Shown here piece by piece: positions 17,060-25,551 of a stretch of DNA of 64,000 nucleotides. The notes under the pieces are model-generated. The model made no database searches, had not been told where the DNA came from, and worked only from the letters and a program-made list of their open reading frames with translations. Source of the DNA: Terriglobus sp. TAA 43 (GTDB lineage: Bacteria > Acidobacteriota > Terriglobia > Terriglobales > Acidobacteriaceae); contig NZ_JUGR01000004.1 of assembly GCF_000800015.1 (NCBI RefSeq), positions 184,197 to 248,196 on the forward strand, written 5' to 3'. Made by a program: the position numbers and the translations under genes. Numbering within the stretch: position 1 is the stretch's first letter; every line of letters starts with the position of its first letter.

Positions 17060-18496
17060 TCACTTCAGGCCCGAAGGCTGACGTAGGGCTAAAATTCTCT
17101 CCAGTTCATTCAGCATCTCTTCTGACGGCTCCGCCGGTCCAGAATCACTCCTGTCCATCTCCTTTCCACCCCTTTGAAACCATTTTTTGAGGTTTCCGAG
17201 CAGGTCGTGCCATACTCTGCGCCTGTCATCTGGAAGCTTAGCGATGTCGTCCAGCTTGGGAAGCTCTATGTATTCCACAGCCTTGGGCTTCCGATACCAA
17301 TGCTCATACAGTGGTTCGTCGTATTCGTAACTGGTTGCGGCTTTCAGGATTTCCAAGGCAGATATCAGCCGATTTCGCTCGGGGCTATTCGCGGCTGGTA
17401 GTGCCCAGGCTGTAATGTCGGCATCGTTCTGGATTGCCAGGTAATCGGCAAACCGTGGCGAAGCACCCGAATAGTCAGTGTCCGGGTTCGGTGCTGAACC
17501 CTTGGTGCGCTCTACGGCCCCGTCCGAAAGCTTTCGCAGAGCGGGGCGAAATGTCTGTTCTCCCCCCAAATTGGTCCGTATCTGTTCAAAGATCAGGTCG
17601 ATCGCATTCCTGTAAACCTCCTCCGCGTCCAGGTCCGTGAAGAAAACCCCGCCCTCCTTTTCCAGCAGTCGGGAGTTGTAAAGCAGCAGGCCAAGCAGGT
17701 GAAACTTCGCTCGCTCCGCTGCGGCTTCCTTCTCCGCGTCCGTTCCAGAGGCCTTGAGATTTGCGACTGCAAGCCGCGCATGACCCACGATGTGTGTGTA
17801 GTAGTTCTGGGTCATCTTCTGCATCTTGGCGAACTGGCTCCTTCGCACCTCGTTCTCTTCGGTGCGCTGGCTTGTCAGCTTGGAAGTTTTCTCTGCGCGC
17901 CGGTTTGCCATCCAGGTAAACCAGCCGCCCAATATGGCAACCAGAATGGGGACACCAAGGTCCTTCAGTGTCACTCGCATTCTGCGAGCAGCAGGCCACA
18001 TCCACCCTAGTTCCGGGTAAGAGTCCTCTACGCGTAAGGGGCCGAGCGCCAAAATCGTCTGATGGAAGCCCAGGCCTGATGTTTTTTTTGAGGTCAAAGC
18101 CGTGACCGTGATGGTCATTTTCTCTGTGCCCACATCTTCTCCGGCGCTGACCGGCAAGTTGAGGGTTGAGGATACGTTTCGGGGTGTCCAATAGATGCAT
18201 TTTGTCGTTTGCACTGTGTTCGGCAGTTCAGAGCAAACTTCCAGATGCATTGGCTTACGAACGTCGGACAGCATCTTAACGTGCAACAGCACGTTCTCGC
18301 GCGGCTCCATACGGTCGCTGTCCAGGCTCGCGACCAAGGTGACATTCTTCTGAGGATGTGAAATTGCGATGGGCTTTCGTTGAACTGCAATCTGCGATGG
18401 AGCCAGGCATAGGACAGCAACGAGAAACAGCAGTGTGAGCAACACGATGCTGCCAGAAATCAAAACAATATTCCGTTGAAACCAGCCGTTCTCCAT
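17060..18496 (-). CDS. Two-TM membrane protein of unknown function
   Basis: A 478-residue protein that I do not recognise. TM1 at about 10-32, then a predicted periplasmic domain of about 145 residues (33-175) with beta-rich, Ig-like character (NVTLVASLDSDRMEPRENVL, NLPVSAGEDVGTEKMTITVT), TM2 at about 180-197 followed by RR, and a cytoplasmic part of about 280 residues starting with a charged helical stretch that may be coiled coil. No catalytic motif is evident. GAGGGAG sits directly before the ATG. It stands alone between two long gaps. A sensor, scaffold or effector is possible, none supported. Confidence 0.75.
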   Translation of the reverse strand: MENGWFQRNIVLISGSIVLLTLLFLVAVLCLAPSQIAVQRKPIAISHPQKNVTLVASLDSDRMEPRENVLLHVKMLSDVRKPMHLEVCSELPNTVQTTKCIYWTPRNVSSTLNLPVSAGEDVGTEKMTITVTALTSKKTSGLGFHQTILALGPLRVEDSYPELGWMWPAARRMRVTLKDLGVPILVAILGGWFTWMANRRAEKTSKLTSQRTEENEVRRSQFAKMQKMTQNYYTHIVGHARLAVANLKASGTDAEKEAAAERAKFHLLGLLLYNSRLLEKEGGVFFTDLDAEEVYRNAIDLIFEQIRTNLGGEQTFRPALRKLSDGAVERTKGSAPNPDTDYSGASPRFADYLAIQNDADITAWALPAANSPERNRLISALEILKAATSYEYDEPLYEHWYRKPKAVEYIELPKLDDIAKLPDDRRRVWHDLLGNLKKWFQRGGKEMDRSDSGPAEPSEEMLNELERILALRQPSGLK

Positions 18497-18662
18497 ATCT
18501 CCCTCGGGCGATACGTGAAGTCCTGCCGCACGGAATTCCGGGCGGTATTTGTGCGGCTAATTCTCTTACAAACAGCGCGTCTCAGCTACAACTATTGCGG
18601 ACGAATTCTAATCTCCACGCTGGCAGAGCAAATCGATCTTTTGCTTCTGGGACCAGGACGAC

Positions 18663-19466
18663 CTAGAGAGTCGCTAACGGGCGTTTACGGTCGGTGTGCA
18701 TGGTGGGAACAGCAGCGAGGAGTGCGCGTGTGTAGCTGTCCTGCGGTGCGCGGAAGAGTTCGGCGGCAGTGTTGGTTTCCAGAATGTGGCCGTGGCGCAT
18801 CACGGCCACGCGGTCCGCTGTCTGCGCTGTAACGGCGAGGTCGTGCGAGATGAAGAGCATGCTCAGGCCGTGGCGTTCGCGAAGGTCGCGCAGCAGGCGA
18901 AGAATCTGCGCCTGCACGGTGACGTCGAGCGCGGTGGTGGGTTCGTCCGCGATGAGCAATCGCGGCTGGTTTACGACGGCCATAGCAATCATGATGCGTT
19001 GACGCTGGCCACCGCTGAACTGGTGTGGGTAATCCTTGCTGCGGCGCGTTGGATCGGGAAGCGCAACACTATTCAGTGATTCAAGGACGCGGTCTTTTAT
19101 TTCAGCCCTAGTGAGTTTTGGATGATGCACGCGGACGGCTTCGGCGATCTGTTCTCCAATGTTCATGGCGGGATTCAGTGCCGTCATGGGTTCCTGAAAG
19201 ATCATGCTGATGTCGCGTCCACGACGCGCACGCATCTGCTTCTCGGAAAGATCCAGTAGGTTATGACCGTCGAAGTAGATGGTGCCGGTCATCGCCGCAG
19301 ACGGAGCGAGAAGACGCAGGATCGCAAGCGAGGTAACCGATTTGCCGGAACCGGATTCACCCACCAGACCGAGCACTTCACCTTCGTTGATGGAAAACGA
19401 GATGCTATCCACGGCAGTGCTGTTGCCGAAGCGAATGTTCAGGTTTTCAACGGAGAGCAAAGCCAT
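18663..19466 (-). CDS. Orphan OppD/DppD-like ABC transporter ATPase
   Basis: A 267-residue ATP-binding subunit of the peptide/nickel (OppD/DppD) type: Walker A GLVGESGSGKSVTS, Q-loop IFQEPMTALNPAMNI (the PMTALNP form is typical of this family), signature FSGGQRQRIMIAMA, Walker B LLIADEPTTALDVT and the H-loop FISHDL. Full OppD proteins run to about 320-330 residues with a C-terminal oligopeptide-binding extension; this one stops after VPTMHTDRKRPLATL, so the extension is missing. No permease, binding protein or second ATPase is beside it. It may work with a transporter encoded elsewhere. Confidence 0.9.
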   Translation of the reverse strand: MALLSVENLNIRFGNSTAVDSISFSINEGEVLGLVGESGSGKSVTSLAILRLLAPSAAMTGTIYFDGHNLLDLSEKQMRARRGRDISMIFQEPMTALNPAMNIGEQIAEAVRVHHPKLTRAEIKDRVLESLNSVALPDPTRRSKDYPHQFSGGQRQRIMIAMAVVNQPRLLIADEPTTALDVTVQAQILRLLRDLRERHGLSMLFISHDLAVTAQTADRVAVMRHGHILETNTAAELFRAPQDSYTRALLAAVPTMHTDRKRPLATL

Positions 19467-19558
19467 GGCGTTAGTGTAGCGGGACTGGAAGATAATTCGA
19501 TTGCGTGACGGCTGATGGTGCGTGCTCGGCGACGGTTTGTGTATGGTGGTTGGAAGTT

Positions 19559-20719
19559 ATGAGCCAGTCACACGCCCGCATTCAACCCAAACAGCACTTT
19601 GAAATCCTTGACGGACTGCGCGGCGTCGCGGCCATGATGGTGGTTCTGTTCCATATATGCGAAACATGGAACGGCGGCGACCACGCGAAACAGATCATCA
19701 ACCACGGCTACCTGGCAGTGGACTTCTTCTTCATGCTCTCTGGCTTTGTCATCGCTTATGCGTATGACAGCCGCTGGAATCCCGCGAACGGCCAACCAGG
19801 CATGACGCTGTGGGACTTCTTCAAGCGCCGCATCATTCGCTTGCAGCCCATGCTTATCATGGGAAACGTTATTGGTGCGTTGCTGTTTTACTTCAGCGCC
19901 AGCCCGAAGATCTTTCCGATTGTCGCCACCACATCGGTGTCGCGACTGATTCTGATCGCGCTGATCGGATGCACGGTGATTCCGATTCCGATTTCCATGG
20001 ACATTCGCGGCTGGCAGGAGATGCATCCGCTTGCCGGTACGGCATGGTCGCTGTTCTTTGAATACATCGCCAACATTGCTTATGCGCTTGGACTGCGCAA
20101 GGTATCCAATCGTGTGTTGATGGTGCTCACGGTACTCTCTGCGGCATTGCTTACGCACTACCTTGTGACGACACCGCGCGGCGACATTACGGGCGGCTGG
20201 TCCGTGAATGCGATGGAACTCAAGATCGGTTTTCTCCGACTGGCTTTTCCATTCCTCGCGGGCATGCTGCTGCAACGCATGCACAAGCGCATTCATGTGC
20301 GGAATGCATTTCTTTGGTGCAGTCTGTTGCTTGTGGTCACTTTCATCCTGCCGCGTTTTGGCACCACGGCCTCGCTCTGGATGAACGGTCTGTATGAGGC
20401 CATGGTCATCATCTTCGTATTCCCAATTGTCGTCGCGATGGGTGCAGGTGAGCAGATCAGCGGACGCACGGCGACTCACCTATGCCGTTTCTCAGGTGCA
20501 ATTTCTTATCCGCTCTACATCACGCACTACTCACTCATTTACATCTACACAGCCAAGGTGTACGACGGAAAGCTGACACCAATGCAGGGTGTTACGTGGG
20601 GTGCGGCATTGTTCGTTACAGCCGTGGCGATTGCCTATGCCTGCCTCAAGCTTGTCGACGAGCCAGTACGTCGCTGGCTGAATCGCCGCTTCCTGGTCAC
20701 TGGCACTACGTCGCTGTAG
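19559..20719 (+). CDS. Acyltransferase-3 family membrane protein (OafA-like)
   Basis: A 386-residue integral membrane acyltransferase of the Acyl_transf_3 family, which O-acylates surface sugars or other envelope molecules. Seen: FEILDGLRGVAAMMVVLFH with the family RG-A motif and His, GYLAVDFFFMLSGFVIAYAY, FKRRIIRLQP with the conserved Arg residues, then about eight more hydrophobic segments, and ISYPLYITHYSLIYIY late. There is no C-terminal SGNH domain. The frame opens at 19505, but ATG 19559 gives the normal distance to the first motif. A terminator follows. The acceptor is not known. Confidence 0.9.
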   Translation: MSQSHARIQPKQHFEILDGLRGVAAMMVVLFHICETWNGGDHAKQIINHGYLAVDFFFMLSGFVIAYAYDSRWNPANGQPGMTLWDFFKRRIIRLQPMLIMGNVIGALLFYFSASPKIFPIVATTSVSRLILIALIGCTVIPIPISMDIRGWQEMHPLAGTAWSLFFEYIANIAYALGLRKVSNRVLMVLTVLSAALLTHYLVTTPRGDITGGWSVNAMELKIGFLRLAFPFLAGMLLQRMHKRIHVRNAFLWCSLLLVVTFILPRFGTTASLWMNGLYEAMVIIFVFPIVVAMGAGEQISGRTATHLCRFSGAISYPLYITHYSLIYIYTAKVYDGKLTPMQGVTWGAALFVTAVAIAYACLKLVDEPVRRWLNRRFLVTGTTSL

Positions 20720-20740
20720 TTCCAATCACATACATCATCT

Positions 20741-20774
20741 GCCCACTTCGCAGACTCATGCGGAGTGGGCTTTT
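20741..20774 (+). terminator. Rho-independent terminator after acyltransferase
   Basis: GCCCACTTCGC pairs with GCGGAGTGGGC (one G-T wobble) around AGACTCAT, then TTTT. It starts 22 bases after the stop codon. Confidence 0.75.
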
Positions 20775-20821
20775 GACGCAGGACAAGGTTTCGCCTTGCA
20801 AAATTTTGTTTCGATTGTTGC

Positions 20822-20850
20822 TTGACTATCCATAACCAAGTGGTTATGGT
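20822..20850 (+). promoter_or_regulatory. Predicted promoter of arsR-SRPBCC-doxX operon
   Basis: TTGACT (20822-20827) and TATGGT (20845-20850) are 17 bases apart. Transcription would begin at about 20857-20858, directly on the proposed GTG start, implying a leaderless transcript. The operator lies in the spacer. Confidence 0.6.
20831..20848. promoter_or_regulatory. Palindromic ArsR-family operator
   Basis: CATAACCA-AG-TGGTTATG is an 18-bp inverted repeat with perfect 8-bp arms, sitting between the -35 and -10 and overlapping the -10. Binding here would block RNA polymerase, the standard autorepression layout for ArsR regulators. Confidence 0.65.
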
Positions 20851-20857
20851 TTTCTTC

Positions 20858-21184
20858 GTGCCAAACGCTAATGCCAATCTCGTGTTTCGCGCTCTTTCTG
20901 ACCCCACTCGAAGAGCAATCTTCGAAGAGCTGACTCGGGAAGGGGAGCAGACAGTGCATGCGCTCACTCGCTTTGCGGGTGTTTCGCAGCCTGCTGTTTC
21001 GAAACATCTGACGGTCCTCAAACAGGCAAAGCTGGTGCGGCATCGACGAGATGGGCGCGAGACACACTATCGCTCACGCCCGGAAGCGTTGGAGCCGATT
21101 GCCGATTGGCTACGGCACTACAGCACCTTCTGGCGTGAACGCTTCGACAAGCTTGAAGAAGTTTTGGAAAGGATGGAACCATGA
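20858..21184 (+). CDS. ArsR-family transcriptional regulator
   Basis: A 108-residue winged-helix repressor: FRALSDPTRRAIFEELTREGEQTVHAL, then the recognition helix GVSQPAVSKHLTVLKQAKLV and the wing HRRDGRETHY. No metal-binding cysteines are visible, so it belongs with the SRPBCC-linked type rather than arsenic sensors. The frame is open from TTG 20822, but that codon is part of the -35, and ATG 20846 lies in the -10. GTG 20858 gives the family N-terminus MPNANANLVFRALSDPTR. The ATG of the next gene overlaps its stop (ATGA), so the genes are translationally coupled. Confidence 0.92.
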   Translation: MPNANANLVFRALSDPTRRAIFEELTREGEQTVHALTRFAGVSQPAVSKHLTVLKQAKLVRHRRDGRETHYRSRPEALEPIADWLRHYSTFWRERFDKLEEVLERMEP

Positions 21185-21609
21185 GCAACTCCACAGAAAC
21201 ATACCGTAGTGTTGTGATTGAGAGGAGCTTCGCGCATCCTCCTGAAAAACTGTGGCGAGCGCTGACGGAATCTGCGCTGTTGGCACAGTGGCTTATGAAG
21301 AATGACTTCAGTCCTGAAGTCGGCAAGTCGTTTCAGTTTCGCGCTGAACCTGTGGCGAATTGGAATGGCGTGATTGACTGCGAAGTGTTGGCGATTGAGC
21401 CTCAGCGGAAGCTTTCGTACACATGGGGTTCCATGGGGCTGGGGAGTGTGGTGCTCTTTACGTTGACACCGGAAGAGGGTGGTACGCATCTTCGGATGGA
21501 GCAGTCTGGTTTCCGCGAAGATCAGGAAGCTGCGTTCCGTGGCGCACAGTACGGATGGCAGAAGTTTATGGGCCAGTTGGAGCAGGTACTGGCTGGGAGC
21601 GCTGCGTAA
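21181..21609 (+). CDS. SRPBCC (AHSA1-type) domain protein
   Basis: A 142-residue START-like fold protein: VVIERSFAHPPEKLWRALTES at the N-terminus, LAQWLMKNDFSPEVGKSFQFR, LSYTWGS and a final helical WQKFMGQLEQVL, the AHSA1/activator-of-Hsp90 type layout. Such proteins bind a hydrophobic ligand in a deep cavity. They are often coded directly after an ArsR repressor, and here the start overlaps the arsR stop by 4 bases. The ligand and task are unknown; a role in sensing or detoxifying the inducer is inference. Confidence 0.9.
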   Translation: MSNSTETYRSVVIERSFAHPPEKLWRALTESALLAQWLMKNDFSPEVGKSFQFRAEPVANWNGVIDCEVLAIEPQRKLSYTWGSMGLGSVVLFTLTPEEGGTHLRMEQSGFREDQEAAFRGAQYGWQKFMGQLEQVLAGSAA

Positions 21610-21980
21610 TGGCGTCGAAGCGATGTGCCGTGGGTTTTTGGATCACCACGGCACTTTTCGCCATCCACATGACCTTCACCGCGTATGCGCAGTTGAAGCT
21701 ACCGCAAGTGGCTGCGGCATTTACGCATCTCGGATTTCCTAGCTACTTCCGTGTTGAGCTTTCATGGGCCAAGTTTGCGGGAGTGATTGCGTTGCTTGTG
21801 CCTGTAATTCCATCGTGGATCAAGGAGTGGGCCTATGCAGGCTTTGCTATTACGGTTGTTTCCGCTGTGATTGCGCATCTTGCTGTGGGCGACGGACCAG
21901 CGGCTTGGGGCTGGGCAGTGGGTGCGGGTGTTTTGCTGGGAATGTCTTACACCTTCTGGAGTTGCAGTCAAAAGGTTTAG
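21609..21980 (+). CDS. DoxX-like four-TM membrane protein
   Basis: A 123-residue membrane protein with four hydrophobic helices. FWITTALFAIHMTFTAYAQL, HLGFPSYFRVELSWAKFAGVIALLVP, and IKEWAYAGFAITVVSAVIAHLAVGD are the typical DoxX_2 blocks. Its ATG shares one base with the SRPBCC stop (TAATG), so it is the third gene of the arsR operon. An upstream frame extension to 21423 merely overlaps the SRPBCC gene. DoxX proteins have been linked to thiol and oxidant stress in some bacteria; the role here is unknown. Confidence 0.88.
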   Translation: MASKRCAVGFWITTALFAIHMTFTAYAQLKLPQVAAAFTHLGFPSYFRVELSWAKFAGVIALLVPVIPSWIKEWAYAGFAITVVSAVIAHLAVGDGPAAWGWAVGAGVLLGMSYTFWSCSQKV

Positions 21981-22017
21981 ACAGGCTGCCTTCATTCGCG
22001 GAATCGCGTATCGTTTG

Positions 22018-22049
22018 AGTCATGCGTATTGTGTTGCATGCGCATGACT
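22018..22049. promoter_or_regulatory. Inverted repeat just upstream of alaA
   Basis: AGTCATGCG (22018-22026) is perfectly repeated in inverse as CGCATGACT (22041-22049), with a 14-base spacer that itself contains GCATG. It ends 9 bases before the alaA ATG, so as DNA it may be an operator and as RNA a hairpin over the ribosome site. Confidence 0.45.
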
Positions 22050-22058
22050 TGAGCCCAC

Positions 22059-23288
22059 ATGAAAACGATAAGCAAATCCACCAAACTGGCACATGTTCTG
22101 TATGACATCCGCGGTCCCATCATGGAACGTGCCAAGCAGATTGAGGATGAAGGCCAGCAGTTAATCAAGTTAAACATCGGCAACCTGGCCGTGTTTGGCT
22201 TCAATGCGCCTGAAGAAGTCCAGCAGGACATGATTCGTAATCTGCCGAATTCGGCGGGTTATTCGGATAGCAAGGGCATCTTCGCCGCCCGCAAAGCCGT
22301 GATGCATTACACCCAGACGCAGGGTATTCAGGGTGTGACGCTGGAAGACGTCTACCTGGGCAACGGCGCCTCTGATCTGATTGCGATGGCTGTAAATGCG
22401 CTGCTGAACGATGGCGATGAATTGCTGGTTCCCGCACCGGATTATCCGCTGTGGACGGCAGTCACGAGTTTGTCTGGTGGCAAGCCCGTGCATTACCTGT
22501 GTGACGAAGCCAATGGTTGGATTCCCCATCTGGAGGACATTCGATCGAAGATCACGCCGCGCACCAAGGGAATTGTCGTTATCAATCCGAACAATCCGAC
22601 GGGTGTGCTTTATCCCGATCACATTCTGCGCGGCATTGTTGCGATTGCTCGTGAGCATGGTCTGGTGATTCTGGCGGACGAAGTCTACGACAAAGTTTTG
22701 TATGACGGCGTGACGCACACGGCGATTGCGAGTCTGTCCACGGATGTACTCACGTTGACGTTCAACTCGCTTTCGAAGAGCTATCGTGCCTGCGGTTATC
22801 GTGCGGGATGGATGGTGGTTTCCGGCGATAAGCGTGCTGCCAGCGATTACATTGAAGGTCTGAACATGCTGGCCAACATGAAGCTGTGTGCGAATGTGCC
22901 GGGACAGTGGGCGATTCAAACAGCGCTGGGCGGCTACCAGAGCATTCATGACCTCGTGGGTGAGGGCGGACGTCTGCGCCGCCAGCGGGACCTGGCGTAC
23001 GAACTGCTGACTGCGATTCCGGGCGTAACGTGTGTGCGGCCGCAGGCTGCTCTGTACATGTTTCCGCGGCTTGACCCGGAACTATATCCAATCAAGGACG
23101 ATCGCCAGTTCCTGTTGCAGTTGCTGGAAGCAACACGCGTTCTGTTGGTGCAGGGTACCGGCTTTAACTGGCCGCATCCTGACCACTTCCGCATTGTGTT
23201 TCTTCCGCACGAACCGGATTTGCGCGAGGCGATTGGACGCATCGCGAAATTCCTGGAGGATTACCGCAGGAAACACGGCAAAGCATAA
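22059..23288 (+). CDS. alaA: Alanine (glutamate-pyruvate) aminotransferase AlaA
   Basis: A 409-residue PLP enzyme that makes alanine from pyruvate and glutamate. It follows E. coli AlaA almost block by block: LYDIRGPIMERAKQIEDEG, KLNIGNLAVFGFNAPEEV, LPNSAGYSDSKGIFAARKA, VPAPDYPLWTA, HYLCDEANGW, INPNNPTGV, and FNSLSKSYRACGYRAGW with the PLP-binding lysine in SLSK. The C-terminal LLVQGTGFNWPHPDHFRIV is also conserved. Coding starts at ATG 22059, right after an inverted repeat. No strong Shine-Dalgarno is visible. Confidence 0.95.
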   Translation: MKTISKSTKLAHVLYDIRGPIMERAKQIEDEGQQLIKLNIGNLAVFGFNAPEEVQQDMIRNLPNSAGYSDSKGIFAARKAVMHYTQTQGIQGVTLEDVYLGNGASDLIAMAVNALLNDGDELLVPAPDYPLWTAVTSLSGGKPVHYLCDEANGWIPHLEDIRSKITPRTKGIVVINPNNPTGVLYPDHILRGIVAIAREHGLVILADEVYDKVLYDGVTHTAIASLSTDVLTLTFNSLSKSYRACGYRAGWMVVSGDKRAASDYIEGLNMLANMKLCANVPGQWAIQTALGGYQSIHDLVGEGGRLRRQRDLAYELLTAIPGVTCVRPQAALYMFPRLDPELYPIKDDRQFLLQLLEATRVLLVQGTGFNWPHPDHFRIVFLPHEPDLREAIGRIAKFLEDYRRKHGKA

Positions 23289-23301
23289 ACGCGGAAACTT
23301 A

Positions 23302-23333
23302 AGATGCCCACCTTTCAAGGTGGGCATCTTGCT
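23302..23333 (+). terminator. Terminator of alaA
   Basis: AAGATGCCCACCTT pairs with AAGGTGGGCATCTT around a TC loop, a 14-bp perfect stem, starting 13 bases after the alaA stop. The following T tract is short. Confidence 0.8.
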
Positions 23334-23482
23334 TTGGGTCGCGCCTTAAAAATTAAAAGTCCGGATCTCTGCCGTATGGCACAATGGCTCGTTCTCGCAT
23401 ATCTATCCCCATTGCTCCCAATGCGGTTTGCCGCACAGGCCCATGCACTTTCAACGCATGTTTTGCTGGAGATGATCGAACC

Positions 23483-24496
23483 ATGAGCACGCCCACAGCA
23501 CCCGTTACTCCTGAACGCATCATGCAATTTGCTTGGGGATACGCTCCCACGCTTGCCATAGAAGCGGCTTTGCAACATCGCGTCTTCGACATCCTTGATG
23601 AATCGCCCAAGACGCTGGACGAGATCGTCATGGCTTCCGGCGCGTCGGAACGCGGCCTGCGCGCGATCTTGAATGCACTTGTGGGACTCGATTTTCTACG
23701 GCGCGATGGCGATAAGTACACGCTTGCGCCGGAGAGCGAGGCGTTTCTGGTAAGCACCAAGCCGAGCTTTCAGGGCGGGATGTTCAAGCACACCAGCAAG
23801 CAGTTACTGCCGAACTGGCTTCAGCTCAATGAGATCGTTCGGACGGGTGAACCTGCGCGCTCTGTGAACGCCGAAGATGATGGTTCTGAGTTCTTCAAGG
23901 CCTTTGTACATGACATCTTTCCGTTGAGCTATCCGGCGGCGCAGGTGCTTGCGGGTCATCTTGCGCTGGGTAGTCGCGAGGGCACGGTGCGCGTGCTCGA
24001 CATTGCTGCTGGTTCTGGCGTGTGGAGCATCGCGCTAACGCAGAGCGCGCCCAACGTACTGGCAACTGCATTTGATTGGGAGGGCGTGCTGCCTGCCACG
24101 CAGGCCATGGTGGGGCGTTTTGGATTGCTGGAGCGCTATACGTTTTTGCCAGGCGACCTGAATACGACTCCCTTCGGCGATGGTTATGACGTAGCGACGC
24201 TGGGCCACATCCTGCACAGTGAAGGCGCGGAGAACAGCAAGGCGCTCCTGAAGAAAACGTTTGAAGCGTTGAAGGCGGGTGGCACCATCTCTATCGCCGA
24301 ATTTCTGGTGAACGAGGAACGCACCGGACCTCCGGGCAGCTTGATCTTTGCTGTGAACATGCTGGTGAACACGAAGAACGGCGATACGTTCTCGTTCGAG
24401 GAGATCGCCGCGTGGCTTACGGCTGCTGGATTTGTTGACGTTCGCACACTGGATGCGCCGGGACCGTCGCCATTGGTATTAGCAACGAAGCCCTGA
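23483..24496 (+). CDS. SAM-dependent O-methyltransferase (family 2)
   Basis: A 337-residue methyltransferase. The N-terminal helical part (ERIMQFAWGYAPTLAIEAALQHRVFDILDE, then LDEIVMASGASERGLRAILNALVGLDFLRRDGDKYTL) is the winged-helix dimerisation domain of plant-type O-methyltransferases. The Rossmann domain follows with VLDIAAGSGVWSIAL (SAM loop), ATAFDWEGVL, and YDVATLGHILHSEG, where His could act as the base. The frame opens at 23384, but GGAG lies about 10 bases before ATG 23483, giving MSTPTAPVTPER. The substrate is unknown; such enzymes modify quinones, polyketides or phenols. Confidence 0.88.
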   Translation: MSTPTAPVTPERIMQFAWGYAPTLAIEAALQHRVFDILDESPKTLDEIVMASGASERGLRAILNALVGLDFLRRDGDKYTLAPESEAFLVSTKPSFQGGMFKHTSKQLLPNWLQLNEIVRTGEPARSVNAEDDGSEFFKAFVHDIFPLSYPAAQVLAGHLALGSREGTVRVLDIAAGSGVWSIALTQSAPNVLATAFDWEGVLPATQAMVGRFGLLERYTFLPGDLNTTPFGDGYDVATLGHILHSEGAENSKALLKKTFEALKAGGTISIAEFLVNEERTGPPGSLIFAVNMLVNTKNGDTFSFEEIAAWLTAAGFVDVRTLDAPGPSPLVLATKP

Positions 24497-24582
24497 GTCT
24501 TAAAGGGCAACGTGGACGATGGCGATATTCCAGATTCGCTTTTAACGAGCGTCTATAACGCGAAAGGTTAGTGGAGCAGGCG

Positions 24583-25497
24583 TTATCCAGCCTGCAGCCA
24601 CTCCAACCGTCGTGGCTGCCAGCCGAGAACGCGCTTTGCCTTGGCATTGGAGGCGCCGACCAATTTGGTTGCGTAATACACCGCATCTTCGCCGGCGGTC
24701 GCCCTTGCGTCGGCCTCGGTCATGTGTGGGGGCGGGGGGGCTCCCAGAAACTTTGCGAAGGCAGGAAACCACACACTCTGTGGCGAAGGGTTGTCGTCCA
24801 CAACGTTATAGACACCTGCATCCGCTGTCAGCGCTGCGACGGTCGCAATGGCGGCATCTTGAATATGTACGAACGAAGACACACCCTGTCCGTCGCCAAT
24901 AACCGGAGTGACCTGACGCATCACCATGTCGGCGGCTGATCCTCCCGGGTAATACCAGGTCTTCGGCCCGTAAAAAAAGCCATACCGGAGGGACACGCCT
25001 TCGATTGCGTCTGACTGGAACAGCCGGTGTTCCAGGGCTTCGTACATCCGCGCGCTTCCGGCGATACCCGGACTTGCATTCACATCGAGAGGTGAGTCCT
25101 CATCGGCAAGAGCCCCCTTTGCTGCTTTCAAGAAGAAGCCGCTTGATTGCTGAACGTAACGTCGTACGCCAACGGCAATTGCTGCACGGAACAGATTGCC
25201 TCCGCCCTCAATCCTGAGCTTTGTGTCTCCTGCGGCATATTGGGGCATCTCTGTCTGATCTTTGGGCAGTGACGTCAATTCGTCGATCACCGCTTCTGCC
25301 TTCGACTGTTTTAGCGCGGTTGCCACAGCCTCCGCATCGAATGCATTCACAACGATGCTGGATGCGCCCTGGTTTTCCAGAACCTTCGCCCGTTTCTCGC
25401 TTGTGGTCATGCCGACTACCGAGTGTCCCTGCTTCAGCAACTCCGCGATCAGCGGTTCGCCAATCGCTCCACTCGCTCCTGCGACGAATACTCGCAT
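24583..25497 (-). CDS. NAD(P)-dependent epimerase/dehydratase (extended SDR)
   Basis: A 304-residue Rossmann protein. MRVFVAGASGAIGEPLIAEL holds the GxxGxxG nucleotide loop, YVQQSSGFF is the strand before the active site, and ARMYEALEHRLF seems to hold a YxxxxE variant where SDRs carry YxxxK, so the usual catalytic Lys is not evident. LRYGFFYGP and VHIQDAA are other extended-SDR blocks. AAAGGAG lies about 7 bases before the ATG. It may be the last gene of the minus-strand run from 27678. The reaction is unknown. Confidence 0.85.
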   Translation of the reverse strand: MRVFVAGASGAIGEPLIAELLKQGHSVVGMTTSEKRAKVLENQGASSIVVNAFDAEAVATALKQSKAEAVIDELTSLPKDQTEMPQYAAGDTKLRIEGGGNLFRAAIAVGVRRYVQQSSGFFLKAAKGALADEDSPLDVNASPGIAGSARMYEALEHRLFQSDAIEGVSLRYGFFYGPKTWYYPGGSAADMVMRQVTPVIGDGQGVSSFVHIQDAAIATVAALTADAGVYNVVDDNPSPQSVWFPAFAKFLGAPPPPHMTEADARATAGEDAVYYATKLVGASNAKAKRVLGWQPRRLEWLQAG

Positions 25498-25551
25498 CAG
25501 TTACTCCTTTCAATGTGGTCAGAGAATGCACTCATCAGAACCTAACCAACG

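Noticed and set aside
16883..17086. 67-codon ORF in the 16.7-17.1 kb gap
   Set aside because: No ribosome site close to the ATG, no family features, and its end overlaps the next gene.
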